A DNA stretch of 64,000 nucleotides from Anaerovirgula multivorans (GCF_900188145.1 NZ_FZOJ01000013.1:62001-126000); one strand, 5' to 3'. Positions 6,678-17,276 are shown, counted from the stretch's first letter. Notes: generated from the sequence alone by a model not told the origin. Program-made: numbers and translations.

Positions 6678-7991
6678 TGCTTCAAAGTCTCTATAGCTTT
6701 TAATATCTTTGCATTCCATAATTAACTCCTGAATAAAGATATCCTCATCAATAACCGTATTGTGAATCATGAAGGGATATTTTTTTATCTTCTCTGTCAC
6801 CAGCCTTAAGCCATGACCGCTGTCAAACCGCTGGTTATCTCCCTCATCTGTATCCTTAAAGGTATTTTTTATAATAAAATTGATATACTCCTCCCTATAA
6901 TCAATAGTAATCCATAGCATAGGCATATCCCCAAAGACAGCATGTCTTATGGCGTTGTCCAGAAAATTTCCCAGTATAAAATTCAAGTCCATTAAAAAAT
7001 CGTAATCCTCCTGCAGCTTAATTTCCTCTCCTATGACATTGATATTAACATGGATCCCCTGAGTCTCTGCCTCATTGATTTTTTCCACAAACATCCCCAG
7101 CAGGCTGTGATTCTTTAGCCTGACCAAAACCGATAAGGAGTCATTGGTTAAATGCTTGGTAGTCTTCACCACCGACTCATAGTATTCCACCAGTGCATCC
7201 CAGTCCTTCTCCTCTGCATAGATGAAGCCTGAAAAACCCGTCAGATAGTTCTTCCACCCATGCTTCAGCTCCCGATAGCCATTTAGCAGATTTTCTATCA
7301 CCAGCAAATACTCCTGTTGGTTTTTGAAGAGGATTTTTTGGTAGTAAAAATCATTTTCTAAAAAGGTATAATTAAAGGAAATGGTAATATAGGCCACTAC
7401 CAAAACAATATGTATCATAGAAATAAACACCTTCATCTGACCTACATGATAGAGAAAAGTATATAGGTTGATAAACAGCATGGAAAATACCGTGACCATA
7501 TATAGAAGCATGTTTTTACTTCTGATTTGTATTTCTTTTCCATAGGTTTTATATAATAATATGTATTTCATTATATATAACAATAATGTAATTGTGACAA
7601 AGGATAATAGCTTTAAAGCAAAAAATAACCTTGTATCATTTTGTATCTCCATCATTGTTACACCTAACGTAGCCATTAGGCTAAACACCCCAACAACATC
7701 TCCTAACAAAGTTATTACAGCAAAAATGAATACCAAGAAAACATTCTTCAGAAAAGAAACGTTTAATAAAAATCTATTAATTATACCATAAACTACAAAC
7801 ACAATAGCTGCCTTTAGATAATATAAATATTGCATTTGGTTATGAATAGTTGTTGAAAAGATAAAAAATAAAAGGTAGAGCTTTATATATTTGTTCCTGG
7901 GTATCTTTATAAATAATCTTAAAACATTTATATATATCAAGGCATCCACTGCAATAGCTATAACACTTCGAAGCTTATCAATATCTATCAT
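6657..7991 (-). CDS. agrC: GHKL sensor histidine kinase (AgrC-like), intact
   Basis: A 444-residue membrane kinase and the likely receptor of the AgrD peptide. Six or seven membrane segments fill about residues 1-205; a Spo0B-like helix region carries the phospho-acceptor (ELKHGWKNYLTGFSGF, about 240-255), followed by a GHKL ATPase domain with N-box LILGNFLDNAIRHAV and G-box GHGLRLVTEK. ATG at 7991 is two bases after the stop of the truncated paralogue upstream, and the N-termini of the two (MIDIDKL) are nearly identical, so they arose by duplication. This is the only complete kinase of the operon. Its name rests on fold and context, not on ligand data. Confidence 0.88.
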   Translation of the reverse strand: MIDIDKLRSVIAIAVDALIYINVLRLFIKIPRNKYIKLYLLFFIFSTTIHNQMQYLYYLKAAIVFVVYGIINRFLLNVSFLKNVFLVFIFAVITLLGDVVGVFSLMATLGVTMMEIQNDTRLFFALKLLSFVTITLLLYIMKYILLYKTYGKEIQIRSKNMLLYMVTVFSMLFINLYTFLYHVGQMKVFISMIHIVLVVAYITISFNYTFLENDFYYQKILFKNQQEYLLVIENLLNGYRELKHGWKNYLTGFSGFIYAEEKDWDALVEYYESVVKTTKHLTNDSLSVLVRLKNHSLLGMFVEKINEAETQGIHVNINVIGEEIKLQEDYDFLMDLNFILGNFLDNAIRHAVFGDMPMLWITIDYREEYINFIIKNTFKDTDEGDNQRFDSGHGLRLVTEKIKKYPFMIHNTVIDEDIFIQELIMECKDIKSYRDFEAKKEAAL

Positions 7992-7992
7992 C

Positions 7993-8976
7993 TTACTCTC
8001 CCCGCCAATCTTCTTTTGGTTTTCTCTTCATCTCTTCATTTTCTGACACAGATAATCTAGTACCATTTTTCAGGGTAATTTCTCTCTGCTTCTTATCAAT
8101 AGTCTCTATTAAAGCGTCATTGGATAAGTGGCTGGTAGCCTTTACCACTGATTCATAATATTTCACCATACCATCCCAGTCCTTCTCCTCGGTATAGAGG
8201 AAGCCGGAGAACCCAGTGAGATAGTTCCTCCACCCGTGCTTCAGCTCTCGATGACCATTTAGTAATTTTTCTATCATCATCAAGTACTCCTGTTGATTTT
8301 TATAGAGGGTCTTCTGATAGTAGAATTCATTCTCTAAAAAGGTGAAATTAAGAGAAATCACAATATAAATAAGGATTAAAATGATATGGGCAATGGAAAC
8401 AGCTATCCTCATCTCCCCTACATGATAGAGAAAAGTATACAGATTGACAAACAGCATGGAAAATAAGGTGGCAATATACAGGATCATTTTTTTCCCCTTA
8501 ATCTGTATTTCTTTCCCATAGGTTTTGTACAGCAGTATATATTTTATAATATACATCAACAATATGCTAGTAAAAAGAACGATCAGATTTGCAGTAAAAA
8601 ATAGCTTTATATCATTTTGCATTTCTATTACTGTTGCGCCTAAACCAAGCTGTATGATGGATATAGCAACAAGATTTCCTACTAATGTTATAGCACCGTA
8701 AATAAATAATACAAAAGCATTTTTATTCAGCCGAATATTTAATAAAAGTCTATTAATTATACCAAGGACTGTAAACAGAAGAGCTGACTTCAGATAGTAT
8801 AAGTATTGCATCTCATCATGAATCGTTACTATAATGGTTGCAGAGATAAACGTTAGAAGGTAGAGCTTAATCATTTTATCTCTAGGTATCTTGATAAACA
8901 GTCTTAATACATTGATATATACCAAGGCATCTATGGCAATCGCCATGGCACTGCAAAGCTTATCAATATCTATCAC
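7993..8976 (-). pseudogene. Truncated AgrC-like kinase fused to the tail of a LytTR regulator
   Basis: Residues 1-289 match the intact kinase downstream (membrane segments and the phospho-acceptor motif ELKHGWRNYLTGFSGF), but the ATPase domain is absent. From about position 8110 the last 38 residues (starting IETIDKKQREITLKNGTRLS) instead match the C-terminal end of the LytTR regulator encoded next door (IEMIDKKQGEIILRNGARLF). The open frame has stayed intact, with a GTG start at 8976 overlapping the regulator stop. It cannot autophosphorylate alone. It might still bind signal, or act as a phospho-acceptor for or decoy of the intact kinase, but decay is the simpler reading. Confidence 0.88.
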
Positions 8977-9743
8977 CGCACCATCCCCACCAATCTTCTT
9001 TCGATTTCCTCTTGAACTTCTTTGTTCCTCGACAAAAACAATCTAGCACCATTCCTCAAAATGATTTCTCCCTGCTTTTTATCAATCATCTCTATTTGAT
9101 AAGGATTTACTATAATGGATTTGTAGCACTGAAGAAAAGTATTGGGGTATAGATTGTCAAGGTATTCTAGCATATCGCTTAATCTTCTTCTATGGATAAT
9201 TTTCTCCCCCTGGAGGGTATATACTATTAAGTATCCCTCCTTATGATAGGTTTCCATATGAGTTATAGCCTCTATTTTTTTATAATGGACTCTACCATAG
9301 GCCTCTAGCTTGATATACTGTCCTTTTTCAGGATATTTTTTGGAGTCACTTAATTCCTTTATCTTTTTTAACAGTCTATTTATATGCCAATCAAAGGTTT
9401 GTCTATCTAATGGTTTTGTAAGGTAGGCAAAGGGCTCTATATTTCTGTTAAGACTTTCTACTGCCCATTCTGCATAGGCTGTTATGAATATGATTTTAGT
9501 ATTGACATTGATATTTTTAATTTTCTCCGCCAATGCCACCCCATTGATCTCTTTATTAAGATTGATATCCAGCAAACAAATTTTGATGTCTTCATCATTT
9601 GCTAAACAATCTAGTACCTCCTGTGGCTGGGAGGTGGCTGCCAAAAGTCGGATGTTCATATTATCAATATAACTGCCAAGCCAGTCACAAATGGTTTTTC
9701 TAGTTTTAGGATTATCTTCACATACAATAAAGTCTATCTTCAT
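8973..9743 (-). CDS. agrA: LytTR-family response regulator (AgrA-like)
   Basis: A 256-residue cytosolic DNA-binding regulator. The receiver domain (1-130) has the acidic pair CED, phospho-acceptor Asp59 in CLLDINL and the switch lysine in YLTKPL; the LytTR domain (about 150-250) has YIKLEAYGRVHYKKIEAI and FLQCYKSIIVNPYQIEMI. ATG at 9743 follows TGAGGG. Its stop overlaps the start of the chimeric kinase. It is expected to be phosphorylated by the intact kinase and to activate agrB-agrD and targets by binding direct repeats, as family members do. Confidence 0.9.
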   Translation of the reverse strand: MKIDFIVCEDNPKTRKTICDWLGSYIDNMNIRLLAATSQPQEVLDCLANDEDIKICLLDINLNKEINGVALAEKIKNINVNTKIIFITAYAEWAVESLNRNIEPFAYLTKPLDRQTFDWHINRLLKKIKELSDSKKYPEKGQYIKLEAYGRVHYKKIEAITHMETYHKEGYLIVYTLQGEKIIHRRRLSDMLEYLDNLYPNTFLQCYKSIIVNPYQIEMIDKKQGEIILRNGARLFLSRNKEVQEEIERRLVGMVR

Positions 9744-9960
9744 ATCTTATCCCTCATTTTCTTTGCTTTATTAATTTACGAGTTTTATAGTTCTGCTGTA
9801 TAACCATTGGATTCTAGGGTTTTGATAGATAATAGTTTCCCTCCATTAATTATTTTTTTGTAATCTCACTTATCTGTACAGATGCTCTTATTTTCTCTGC
9901 TTTATATTTCTTTAACATATATTTATTATACAATATGTATCAACAATCCTGCTATTTTCT

Positions 9961-9987
9961 AAAAAAAATAAGGACCCTTTGGATCCT
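9961..9987 (-). terminator. Terminator of the secreted cysteine-peptidase-like gene
   Basis: On the minus strand AGGATCC-AAA-GGGTCCT (one G-U pair) is followed by a run of T broken by one A, 48 bases after the stop at 10035. The rest of 9744-10034 holds no gene. Confidence 0.8.
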
Positions 9988-10034
9988 CAATATCACAACT
10001 CTATTTTCTAATGCTAAAAATGTCTCAAAAATTC

Positions 10035-11054
10035 TTATCTAAAGGGTTTATACTGGTTTATGGGTGCTACTCGAGCAATATATACCTTATCTATCATAAC
10101 ATTACCATACTTCTTCCCGCTGGGAGAAGGAATGTTAAAATATTCTTGATGATAATCAATGCCCTTTGTAGATCCTTGACTAGACCAGTATTTTAGACCA
10201 ATGATCTTGTCTCCTTCTTTTATCCATTCTAAAAATACCGCCGTATGACCAGTATTATTTTCCCTGCTAATATCTATAAAATCCCCCGCCCTTGCATCCT
10301 CAAGTCTGGCTATTTTTTTGCCTACTCCATACTTTTCAACAGCAACAGCAATATTGCTTTGGGACTTGGGTCCCAATGAAGCATACCAATGTAATACAAA
10401 GTCAAATAGCTCATCCCAAGTCATTCCGTTAAAATCGTCAGAAGCTATACCAAAGTGTTTATTTCTAGCCTGCATTGCTTTATAAAAAACTTCAAAGGTT
10501 ATTCCTGAACAATGACTGGCTCTATTACCGCTAGGATGTGCCTTAAGTAGTACTTGATTTTGGTAATACAGGGTTGTGGTGACACCATTATAGTTATCAT
10601 AATCGTCGTTCAGCAAATAAGGGTATCTCCCATTACCAATTTTATAAGTCTTTATGATTTCTAAAACATAAGGATTTAAATGCTGACTTAAGCTGTTATC
10701 CGTTTGCTTTGTTGGACCCTCAATAGGCTTTTCTATAATCTCTTTCTCTGGTTTATGCTGCCCTTCCTGAGAACTTCCCTCATCTATTGTAGCTCCGTTT
10801 TCTTCATTTTCTAATGATGATTTGTTTTCATTCCCTTCTATTACCTTAACGTCTTCTTCTCCCATAAGTTTTTCTGGTAAAAAAAGGCTTTCTTGTATAT
10901 AGGTGATATCACTTGTTGGTGATAAATATATATCTGATTCTATTGCTAAATATGTAGGCGTTGCATCCAAAACTGCATAGGCGGAATAAATAATACTCAC
11001 TTGAATCAATAAAGCCAACAAACCTAAAGCTATTTTCATCTTGTACTTTCCCAT
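10035..11054 (-). CDS. Secreted NlpC/P60- or amidase-like cysteine hydrolase
   Basis: A 339-residue protein with an N-terminal signal/anchor (about 7-28), a Glu/Lys-rich low-complexity linker (about 65-125) and a C-terminal globular domain. The domain has a likely nucleophile in NRASHCSGITFE, a likely catalytic His in NTGHTAVFLEW, and YWSSQGSTKGID near the end. That Cys, then His in a TGHTA-type strand, then polar third residue order is as in NlpC/P60 and CHAP peptidoglycan hydrolases. The exact subfamily is not clear. ATG at 11054 follows AAGGGGG. It stands alone between terminators. A cell-wall role is inferred. Confidence 0.65.
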   Translation of the reverse strand: MGKYKMKIALGLLALLIQVSIIYSAYAVLDATPTYLAIESDIYLSPTSDITYIQESLFLPEKLMGEEDVKVIEGNENKSSLENEENGATIDEGSSQEGQHKPEKEIIEKPIEGPTKQTDNSLSQHLNPYVLEIIKTYKIGNGRYPYLLNDDYDNYNGVTTTLYYQNQVLLKAHPSGNRASHCSGITFEVFYKAMQARNKHFGIASDDFNGMTWDELFDFVLHWYASLGPKSQSNIAVAVEKYGVGKKIARLEDARAGDFIDISRENNTGHTAVFLEWIKEGDKIIGLKYWSSQGSTKGIDYHQEYFNIPSPSGKKYGNVMIDKVYIARVAPINQYKPFR

Positions 11055-11163
11055 ATGCTGCCCCCTTATCTTTAGTAGAAATATCTAATAATTTCTTATA
11101 TTTGCCGTTGGCAATATTATACTAAAGATTCAAAATACTGGATATAAGAAAAATGTGGAAAAC

Positions 11164-11207
11164 ATAAGACTACCCGTCACAGGTTCTCCTGTTTAGGGTA
11201 GTCTTAT
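11164..11207. terminator. Bidirectional-looking terminator hairpin after glnS
   Basis: ATAAGACTACCC (11164-11175) pairs perfectly with GGGTAGTCTTAT (11196-11207); an inner CAGG/CCTG stem makes it longer. It lies 67 bases after the glnS stop. Confidence 0.75.
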
Positions 11208-11273
11208 CTTGTATAGAATCAATAGGATATAGATATATTGTCAAAATTCAAGTCTAAACGCGCATACCTATAA

Positions 11274-12929
11274 TTATTTTCCAATTTTGAAAGAGCTTTT
11301 TAAGGATACAATTCTATTAAAAACCAATTGATCCTTCATTGTATATTTTGTATCGACATTAAAGTATCCATGTCTAAAAAATTGAAATTTATCCTGTGGC
11401 TTTGCCTCCTTCATATTAGGCTCAACATAGCCTTTAAGAACCTCTAGGGAGTTTGGGTTGATTTGCTCTAGGAAGTGTTCACCCTCACTGTCCTCATCTA
11501 AAATTAGAGGCTCATATAATCTGAATTCTGCTGGTATTGCATTTTTTGCATCTACCCAATGGAGGGTTCCCTTTACCTTTCTTCCTGTAAAACCTGTCCC
11601 ACTCTTGGTCTCAGGGTCATAGGTGCAATGAAGTTCTACTACATTATCATTTTCATCCTTGATGACCTCGTTACATGTAATAAAATAAGCATGTTTTAGA
11701 CGTACTTCATTTCCAGGGAATAATCTAAAGTATTTCTTAGGAGGATTCTCCATGAAGTCCTCCTCTTCAATGTATATTTCTCTAGAGAAGGAAATTTGTC
11801 TTGTTCCCATCGCTTCATCATCTGGATTGTTTTCTGCCTCCAGCATTTCTAGTTGATCTTCCGGGTAGTTGGTAATTACTACTTTTAAGGGCTTCAAAAT
11901 AGCCATGGTTCTAGGAGCCTTTGCATTTAAATCTTCTCTAATAAAATGCTCCAGCATTTGAGCATCTACAACACTATAGCTCTTAGCAACACCAATTTCT
12001 CTACAGAAATTTCTTATAGCTTCTGGAGTACACCCTTTTCTTCTTAATCCAGCAATAGTAGGCATACGGGGATCATCCCATCCATCTACTACATTTTCAT
12101 CCACCAGCTGTTTTAGCTTTCTCTTGCTCATAACAGTATTGGTTAGATTTAATCTAGCGAACTCAATTTGTTTAGGCTGGCTTTCTGTTTCACATTCTTG
12201 GATTATCCAATCATATAATGGCCGATGGTCTTCAAATTCCAAGGTGCAGATGGAATGGGTAACACCTTCAATAGCGTCCTCTAGGGGATGGGCATAATCA
12301 TACATAGGATAAATACACCACTTGTCCCCAGTATTATGATGACTTGCATGAACAATACGATAAAGCACTGGATCTCTCATATTTAGATTAGGAGAAGCCA
12401 TATCAATTTTGGCTCTTAAAACCTTTTCTCCATCTTTGTGTTTGCCCGCTCTCATTTCTTCAAATAGCTGCAAGTTTTCTTCTACAGGTCTATTTCTATA
12501 GGGACTTTCTTTGCCAGGCCTTGTTAAAGTCCCTCTATATTCTCTTATTTCTTCAGCAGATAGGTCACACACATAAGCTTTTCCTTTTTTTATTAGATGC
12601 ACCGCCCAATTGTACATTTCTTCAAAGTAATCAGAGGCAAAATACAGTTCGTCCCAATCAAAACCTAACCATTTTACATCTTCTTTTATAGATTCCACAT
12701 ATTCCGTATCTTCCTTTGTTGGGTTTGTATCATCAAATCGAAGGTTAGTTTTTCCCTTAAATTCATCCGCTAATTCAAAGTTTAATACGATAGACTTAGC
12801 ATGTCCTATATGTAAGTAACCATTAGGCTCAGGTGGGAACCGGGTGATGATTTCTTTATGTTTTCCTGATTCTAGGTCTTGAATAACAATATTTTTAATA
12901 AAATTTGAACTGCTAGGCTTCGTTTCCAT
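11274..12929 (-). CDS. glnS: Glutaminyl-tRNA synthetase
   Basis: A 551-residue class I synthetase of normal length that charges tRNA-Gln with glutamine. The Rossmann domain opens with [16 protein letters not shown] (HIGH at 40-43). The second ATP motif VMSKRKL (KMSKS-like) follows near residue 265. Family segments [26 protein letters not shown] and [13 protein letters not shown] lie between, and the C-terminal anticodon-binding barrels fill the rest. ATG at 12929 follows AGAGGAG. Many Clostridia use the GatCAB route instead, so a direct GlnRS is a lineage trait worth noting. No T-box leader is visible upstream. The gene is monocistronic. Confidence 0.97.
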   Translation of the reverse strand: METKPSSSNFIKNIVIQDLESGKHKEIITRFPPEPNGYLHIGHAKSIVLNFELADEFKGKTNLRFDDTNPTKEDTEYVESIKEDVKWLGFDWDELYFASDYFEEMYNWAVHLIKKGKAYVCDLSAEEIREYRGTLTRPGKESPYRNRPVEENLQLFEEMRAGKHKDGEKVLRAKIDMASPNLNMRDPVLYRIVHASHHNTGDKWCIYPMYDYAHPLEDAIEGVTHSICTLEFEDHRPLYDWIIQECETESQPKQIEFARLNLTNTVMSKRKLKQLVDENVVDGWDDPRMPTIAGLRRKGCTPEAIRNFCREIGVAKSYSVVDAQMLEHFIREDLNAKAPRTMAILKPLKVVITNYPEDQLEMLEAENNPDDEAMGTRQISFSREIYIEEEDFMENPPKKYFRLFPGNEVRLKHAYFITCNEVIKDENDNVVELHCTYDPETKSGTGFTGRKVKGTLHWVDAKNAIPAEFRLYEPLILDEDSEGEHFLEQINPNSLEVLKGYVEPNMKEAKPQDKFQFFRHGYFNVDTKYTMKDQLVFNRIVSLKSSFKIGK

Positions 12930-13058
12930 TTTATTCTCCTCTCTTTTCTACATTTGTTATGTAGTATCTCTATATTGAAATAAATATATCATAAAATTTG
13001 TTTTTTTTCTATGGATTGCTGGGAAATTTCTTAAGTACAATACTTCAGTTCTTCGTAA

Positions 13059-13241
13059 TTGATAGAACAGGGTGAGCCAAATATGGAAAATTTAATGCGT
13101 TTTGATGGACAGGCTCAATTCCACCCTAGAAAATACTTGCTTTCTCTTGCTGAAAAAATACCTGGAGATGGTTGTGCTATTTTTGAAAACACAAAGGTTG
13201 TTGATATAAAAGAGGGGGACTCTCCAAAGGAGACATCATAG
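13059..13241 (+). pseudogene. Fragment of an FAD-dependent amine/amino-acid oxidoreductase
   Basis: About 60 codons survive, with the segment FDGQAQFHPRKYLLSLA followed by KIPGDGCAIFENTKVVDI. In glycine/D-amino-acid oxidase-type flavoproteins these are the substrate-side strand and the helix before the second FAD contact. The FAD Rossmann motif upstream and the whole C-terminus are missing, and the frame ends at once after VVDIKEGDSPKE. An ATG at 13083 follows AGGGTGAG, so a short peptide might still be made, but it would not be an enzyme. A decayed gene remnant is the best reading. Confidence 0.7.
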
Positions 13242-13285
13242 AGGGGCCTGCCTTAAAGCCTTTAAAAAAACTGCAATAAATGAAC

Positions 13286-13324
13286 AAGGTAATGGGAACC
13301 GCATGATGCAGTTCCCATTACCTT
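13286..13324. terminator. 14-bp perfect terminator hairpin
   Basis: AAGGTAATGGGAAC (13286-13299) pairs with GTTCCCATTACCTT (13311-13324), followed on the plus strand by ATTTTTATT. It probably ended the oxidoreductase gene whose remnant lies just before it. Confidence 0.85.
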
Positions 13325-13454
13325 ATTTTTATTATGGAACAAAAACCGTAAAGTTCACAAATTTATTAAAAAGAAGAACCTAAATCCTGATGTTCAAAGT
13401 ACTTTGAAGACTGGTGTAAGCTAGATAAGAAGTGCTTTAGGACTTTTCAGTATC

Positions 13455-14039
13455 CTATATATTTTTGAGCCTTCTAGTTAAGCCATAAGGATCATCTGCC
13501 ATCATAATAGAGGACATCACAGCGATGCCGTTGGCTCCAGCTTTTAGCACCTCTACAGCCTTCTCTGGTGTGATCCCTCCCAGTGCAATCACTGGAATTT
13601 CAACTTGTTCCTTTATATCCTTGATAAAAGGAATCCCCCTACCTGCCAGGCCTTCTTTACACTGGGTGTCGAACACATGACCTGCCAGTAAGTAGGTGGC
13701 TCCTTGCTTTTCTGCTAATACTGCTTCCTCAAGACTATGAATGGAGACCCCTAGCATTCCATCGAAGACTGGTTTTCTATCTATAAATTCCCGAAAGCCT
13801 GTATGGTATCCATCTGCTTGAACTTTTCTTGCTGCTTGCAAATTACCATTTATCATAAGTAATGTTTCAGTACCTTCTGTAAGTTTTTTAATTTCTATTG
13901 CTAAGGGTAGTAATTCCTCATAGGATAAATCCTTTTCTCTAAGGATGATTCCATCTACCCCACCCCTAACGGCAGCCTCTATCACTTTGATTAGGTTTTT
14001 GTCTTTAGCCATTCTTCTGTTGGTTATGAGATAAAGCAT
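13455..14039 (-). CDS. tenI: TenI-like thiazole tautomerase (ThiE superfamily)
   Basis: A 194-residue TIM barrel of the ThiE/TenI superfamily. ThiE enzymes carry a GPxFPTxTK loop; here the equivalent is LAGHVFDTQCKEGLAGRG, which is the TenI form with its functional His (GHVF) and CK-G-RG pattern. The phosphate-binding IPVIALGGITPEK and GANGIAVMSSIM are kept. TenI converts the ThiG product to the aromatic thiazole carboxylate phosphate. The start abuts the thiC stop (TAAATG), so it is translated with thiC. Automatic pipelines would probably call it thiE; weak thiamin phosphate synthase activity cannot be excluded, but the residues favour TenI. Confidence 0.8.
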   Translation of the reverse strand: MLYLITNRRMAKDKNLIKVIEAAVRGGVDGIILREKDLSYEELLPLAIEIKKLTEGTETLLMINGNLQAARKVQADGYHTGFREFIDRKPVFDGMLGVSIHSLEEAVLAEKQGATYLLAGHVFDTQCKEGLAGRGIPFIKDIKEQVEIPVIALGGITPEKAVEVLKAGANGIAVMSSIMMADDPYGLTRRLKNI

Positions 14040-15353
14040 TTATTCATCCTCTCTCAAAATATTAATATTCTTTCCCTCCATAATTTTGTTCATGTTTCTC
14101 ATGGAACACATTTTACCGCACATCGTACAGCTATCCTCATGCTCGGGCATAGATTCTTTTCTATATCTTCTTGCTTTCTCAGGATCAATAGCTAATTGAA
14201 ACATTTTTTCCCAGTTTAGCTGTTGTCTTGCTTTGCTCATTTCATTATCCCAATCCCTAGCACCTTTAACATTTTTAGCAATATCTCCTGCATGGGCTGC
14301 AATTTTCGAAGCAATAATTCCTTCCTTCATATCCTCCAGGTTAGGAAGTCTAAGATGCTCTGCTGGAGTAACATAACAAAGAAAATCAGCTCCATGACTA
14401 GCTGCGATAGCACCACCGATGGCACTGGTAATATGATCATAGCCTGGTGCCACATCCGTAACAATTGGTCCTAACACATAGAAAGGTGCTCCATGGCAGA
14501 GTTTTTTCTCAATTAACATATTGGCGGCTATTTCGTTAATAGCCATGTGTCCTGGCCCTTCAATCATTACTTGTACATTTCTATCCCATGCCTTTAGGGT
14601 TAATTCCCCAAGAATCATTAATTCTTTAATTTGGCTGGCATCTGTAGCATCATGGATGCTTCCAGGTCTACAAGCATCTCCAAGACTTAAGGTCAAATCA
14701 TATTTCTCACAAATGTCTAAAAGCTTATCATAATGTTCATAAAAAGGGTTTTCCTTATCATTTAGTTCCATCCATGCGTATAATAAGGATCCTCCTCTTG
14801 AAACAATGTTGGTCAGTCTTTTGTTTCTCTTAAAGACTTCTGCCGTCTCTTGATTGATACCCGCATGGATGGTAACAAAATCTACTCCATCCCTGGCATG
14901 CTTCTCTACTACTTCTAAGAACTCTTCCGAAGTAATATCCTTTAATTCTTTATCATAGAAACCAACAGCATCATATATAGGTACAGTTCCTATCATGGCT
15001 GGTGACACGTCTATCAATCTTCTTCGGAATTCTTTGGTTTTTCCAAAGGAGCTTAGATCCATGATGGCCTCCACCTTCATATCAAGAGCAGTTCTTACCT
15101 TTTCCATCTCAACATCGATATTGGGACAATCCTTAGATATCCCTAAATTTACATTAATCTTGGTTCTAAGCCCCTCACCGATTCCCTCCGGGTCTAAAGA
15201 TCCATGATTTTTATTGGCAGGTATAGCAACTTTACCTTCTGCTACAAGCTTCCTTAAGGTTTCTACATCTGTCTTTTCCTTGCTTGCTACAATTTCCATT
15301 TCTCTTGTTATTATTCCTTTTCTAGCTGCATCCATTTGGGTTGTATAATTCAT
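14040..15353 (-). CDS. thiC: Phosphomethylpyrimidine synthase
   Basis: A 437-residue radical-SAM enzyme that turns aminoimidazole ribotide into hydroxymethylpyrimidine phosphate. It has the characteristic C-terminal iron-sulfur motif [10 protein letters not shown] (Cys-x2-Cys-x4-Cys, about residue 407 on), the [16 protein letters not shown] and [13 protein letters not shown] blocks, and the short clostridial length without the N-terminal extension of proteobacterial ThiC. ATG at 15353 follows AAGGAG. It lies 46 bases after thiH and is followed without gap by tenI, in the TPP-riboswitch operon. Confidence 0.97.
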   Translation of the reverse strand: MNYTTQMDAARKGIITREMEIVASKEKTDVETLRKLVAEGKVAIPANKNHGSLDPEGIGEGLRTKINVNLGISKDCPNIDVEMEKVRTALDMKVEAIMDLSSFGKTKEFRRRLIDVSPAMIGTVPIYDAVGFYDKELKDITSEEFLEVVEKHARDGVDFVTIHAGINQETAEVFKRNKRLTNIVSRGGSLLYAWMELNDKENPFYEHYDKLLDICEKYDLTLSLGDACRPGSIHDATDASQIKELMILGELTLKAWDRNVQVMIEGPGHMAINEIAANMLIEKKLCHGAPFYVLGPIVTDVAPGYDHITSAIGGAIAASHGADFLCYVTPAEHLRLPNLEDMKEGIIASKIAAHAGDIAKNVKGARDWDNEMSKARQQLNWEKMFQLAIDPEKARRYRKESMPEHEDSCTMCGKMCSMRNMNKIMEGKNINILREDE

Positions 15354-15399
15354 GACTTCCAGCTCCTTCTCATTATTTTATTTAGCTTCTTTTATGCCT

Positions 15400-16500
15400 T
15401 TACAGGTGCATCCAATTTTTCAATATAGGCTGATAGCCTTTGGCTAAAATAGCTTTTTTTATCTCACCTACACTTCTTGTGTCACTTATTTCAAATTGAC
15501 TATTTCCGTTGGAGTGGGTATGACCTCCCACCTCAGTAGAAACTCCTGCCGACATTTTTACAACTCCAAGGGGAATCAAGTGATCCCTAAATTCCTTCTT
15601 TTCTCTAGTGGAGATAGTAATGCCTATGTAAGGAAGGAAATTTTTCAAGGCGAGCATTGCCTGTACTAAGTCTCTATCCTCCACAAAAACAACATTCTGA
15701 AAACTCCCTATATGTGGACGTATACGGGGCAGGGATATACTAACCTCCACATCCCCATACTTGTTTTGAAGATAATTTCCATGTAATGCTGTTATAAAAG
15801 CCTCTTTTCTCCAATTATTCAAACCCAGCAAAGCACCGATATTGACATTTCGCATTTTAGCTCTGCAAGCCCTTTCTGGTGCATCTAGTCTAAATCTATA
15901 ATTCCTTTTAGGCCCTGCTTCGTGAACACAATCATAGACTTCTTCATCATATACCTCTTGGTAAATTGTAAGTCCATCTACCCCTACCTCCATTAGCTGG
16001 CTGTATTCCTCTTCAGATAAGGGATAGATTTCTATAGATATAGAATCAAAGTATCTTTTTAGCACCTTGACAGCCTCTATTATATAGGCTACTGGCGTTC
16101 TCCCTCTATCCTCCCCCGTTAAGATAAGGATATGTCTTAATCCAGTGGCAGCAATGGCTTTGGCTTCTTCTTCAATTTCCTGTAAATTTAATTTCGATCT
16201 CTTAATGCCGCTATCGCTATTGAAGCTGCAATAGCTGCAACGATTTACACAATAATTGGATAGGTACATAGGGGTATACAGCAGTATTGCCTTGCCGAAA
16301 TGTCTTAGAGAAGCTTGATGTGCTCTTTGTGCCATTTTCTCCAAACAACTGGCGGCAGTGGGAGACAATAATGCTAAAAATTCAACTTCTGTAATCTTCT
16401 GTTTTTGCAGAATATCCATTATATCGGCTCTTGTAACCTTTTGAAAAAAATTGTCGAAGTCAAAATCCTTATATCGAAGGTACTCATTATAAAATGTCAT
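15400..16500 (-). CDS. thiH: 2-iminoacetate synthase (radical SAM)
   Basis: A 366-residue radical-SAM enzyme that cleaves tyrosine to dehydroglycine for thiazole formation, as in anaerobes that lack the oxidase ThiO. The SAM cluster motif is [10 protein letters not shown] (Cys-x3-Cys-x2-Cys) near residue 82, followed by [13 protein letters not shown] and the C-terminal [11 protein letters not shown] at 16500 overlaps the thiG stop (ATGA), so the two are coupled. An anaerobic lifestyle agrees with this route. Confidence 0.96.
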   Translation of the reverse strand: MTFYNEYLRYKDFDFDNFFQKVTRADIMDILQKQKITEVEFLALLSPTAASCLEKMAQRAHQASLRHFGKAILLYTPMYLSNYCVNRCSYCSFNSDSGIKRSKLNLQEIEEEAKAIAATGLRHILILTGEDRGRTPVAYIIEAVKVLKRYFDSISIEIYPLSEEEYSQLMEVGVDGLTIYQEVYDEEVYDCVHEAGPKRNYRFRLDAPERACRAKMRNVNIGALLGLNNWRKEAFITALHGNYLQNKYGDVEVSISLPRIRPHIGSFQNVVFVEDRDLVQAMLALKNFLPYIGITISTREKKEFRDHLIPLGVVKMSAGVSTEVGGHTHSNGNSQFEISDTRSVGEIKKAILAKGYQPILKNWMHL

Positions 16501-17276
16501 TTTTCTTCACCTTCATATAAGAATCCTGTGAGAGGCGAGGAGGCTTCTGCTAATTTCTTTTCTAATCCCACTTTAGCAAGATAAGCAAGTCTACCAGCCT
16601 TTACTGCTAAGGAAAAAGCCTGTGCCATTTTGATAGAATCTTGTGCAGTAGCAATGGCAGTGTTCACTAAAACTGCCTCTGCTCCCATCTCCATTGCCTC
16701 TGCCGCTTCAGAAGGCTTCCCGATCCCTGCATCTACAATAATAGGCACATTGATTTCTTCTATTAGAATTTGTATTAGTTCCTTTGTCTTGATTCCCCTG
16801 TTGCTTCCGATAGGAGCTCCTAAGGGCATTACAGCTACTGCCCCTACTTCTGCCAATATTTTTGCCACCATTAAATCAGGACTCATATAGGGCAGTACAA
16901 TGAAACCTTCCTTTACTAAAGCCTCTGTTGCTTTTATGGTTTCGTAGTTGTCTGGCAGCAAATATTTATTATCAGAGATCACTTCGATTTTTACCCAATT
17001 TCCGCATCCCATAGCCCTGGCTAATCTAGCTATTCTAATAGCTTCTTCAGCATTTCTTGCACCAGATGTATTGGGAAGGAGAATACAGTTTTCAGGAATA
17101 TGCTGAAGAATATTTTCTTCCCTTCCATTTAGATCTACTCTTCTCAATGCCATGGTTACTACCTGTGCATCAGCGGCTTTTATGGCCTCTGTCATTGTTT
17201 TGTTGCTGGAAAATTTCCCTGTTCCAATCAACAGTCTACTCTTTAAGACAACCCCTCCAATTGTTAAACAATCCAT
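16497..17276 (-). CDS. thiG: Thiazole synthase
   Basis: A 259-residue TIM-barrel enzyme that joins deoxyxylulose 5-phosphate, ThiS thiocarboxylate and dehydroglycine. It opens with [19 protein letters not shown] and has the VVTMALRRV strand, [17 protein letters not shown] with the Schiff-base lysine region, [12 protein letters not shown], and [21 protein letters not shown], all diagnostic. ATG at 17276 follows GAGGA, 48 bases after thiS. The full order thiS-thiG-thiH-thiC-tenI is a common clostridial thiamin operon. Confidence 0.97.
   Translation of the reverse strand: MDCLTIGGVVLKSRLLIGTGKFSSNKTMTEAIKAADAQVVTMALRRVDLNGREENILQHIPENCILLPNTSGARNAEEAIRIARLARAMGCGNWVKIEVISDNKYLLPDNYETIKATEALVKEGFIVLPYMSPDLMVAKILAEVGAVAVMPLGAPIGSNRGIKTKELIQILIEEINVPIIVDAGIGKPSEAAEAMEMGAEAVLVNTAIATAQDSIKMAQAFSLAVKAGRLAYLAKVGLEKKLAEASSPLTGFLYEGEEK

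Noticed and set aside
13455-14039. Calling the gene thiE (thiamin phosphate synthase)
   Set aside because: The loop GHVFDTQCKEG with RG matches TenI, and the ThiE PTxTK loop is absent.
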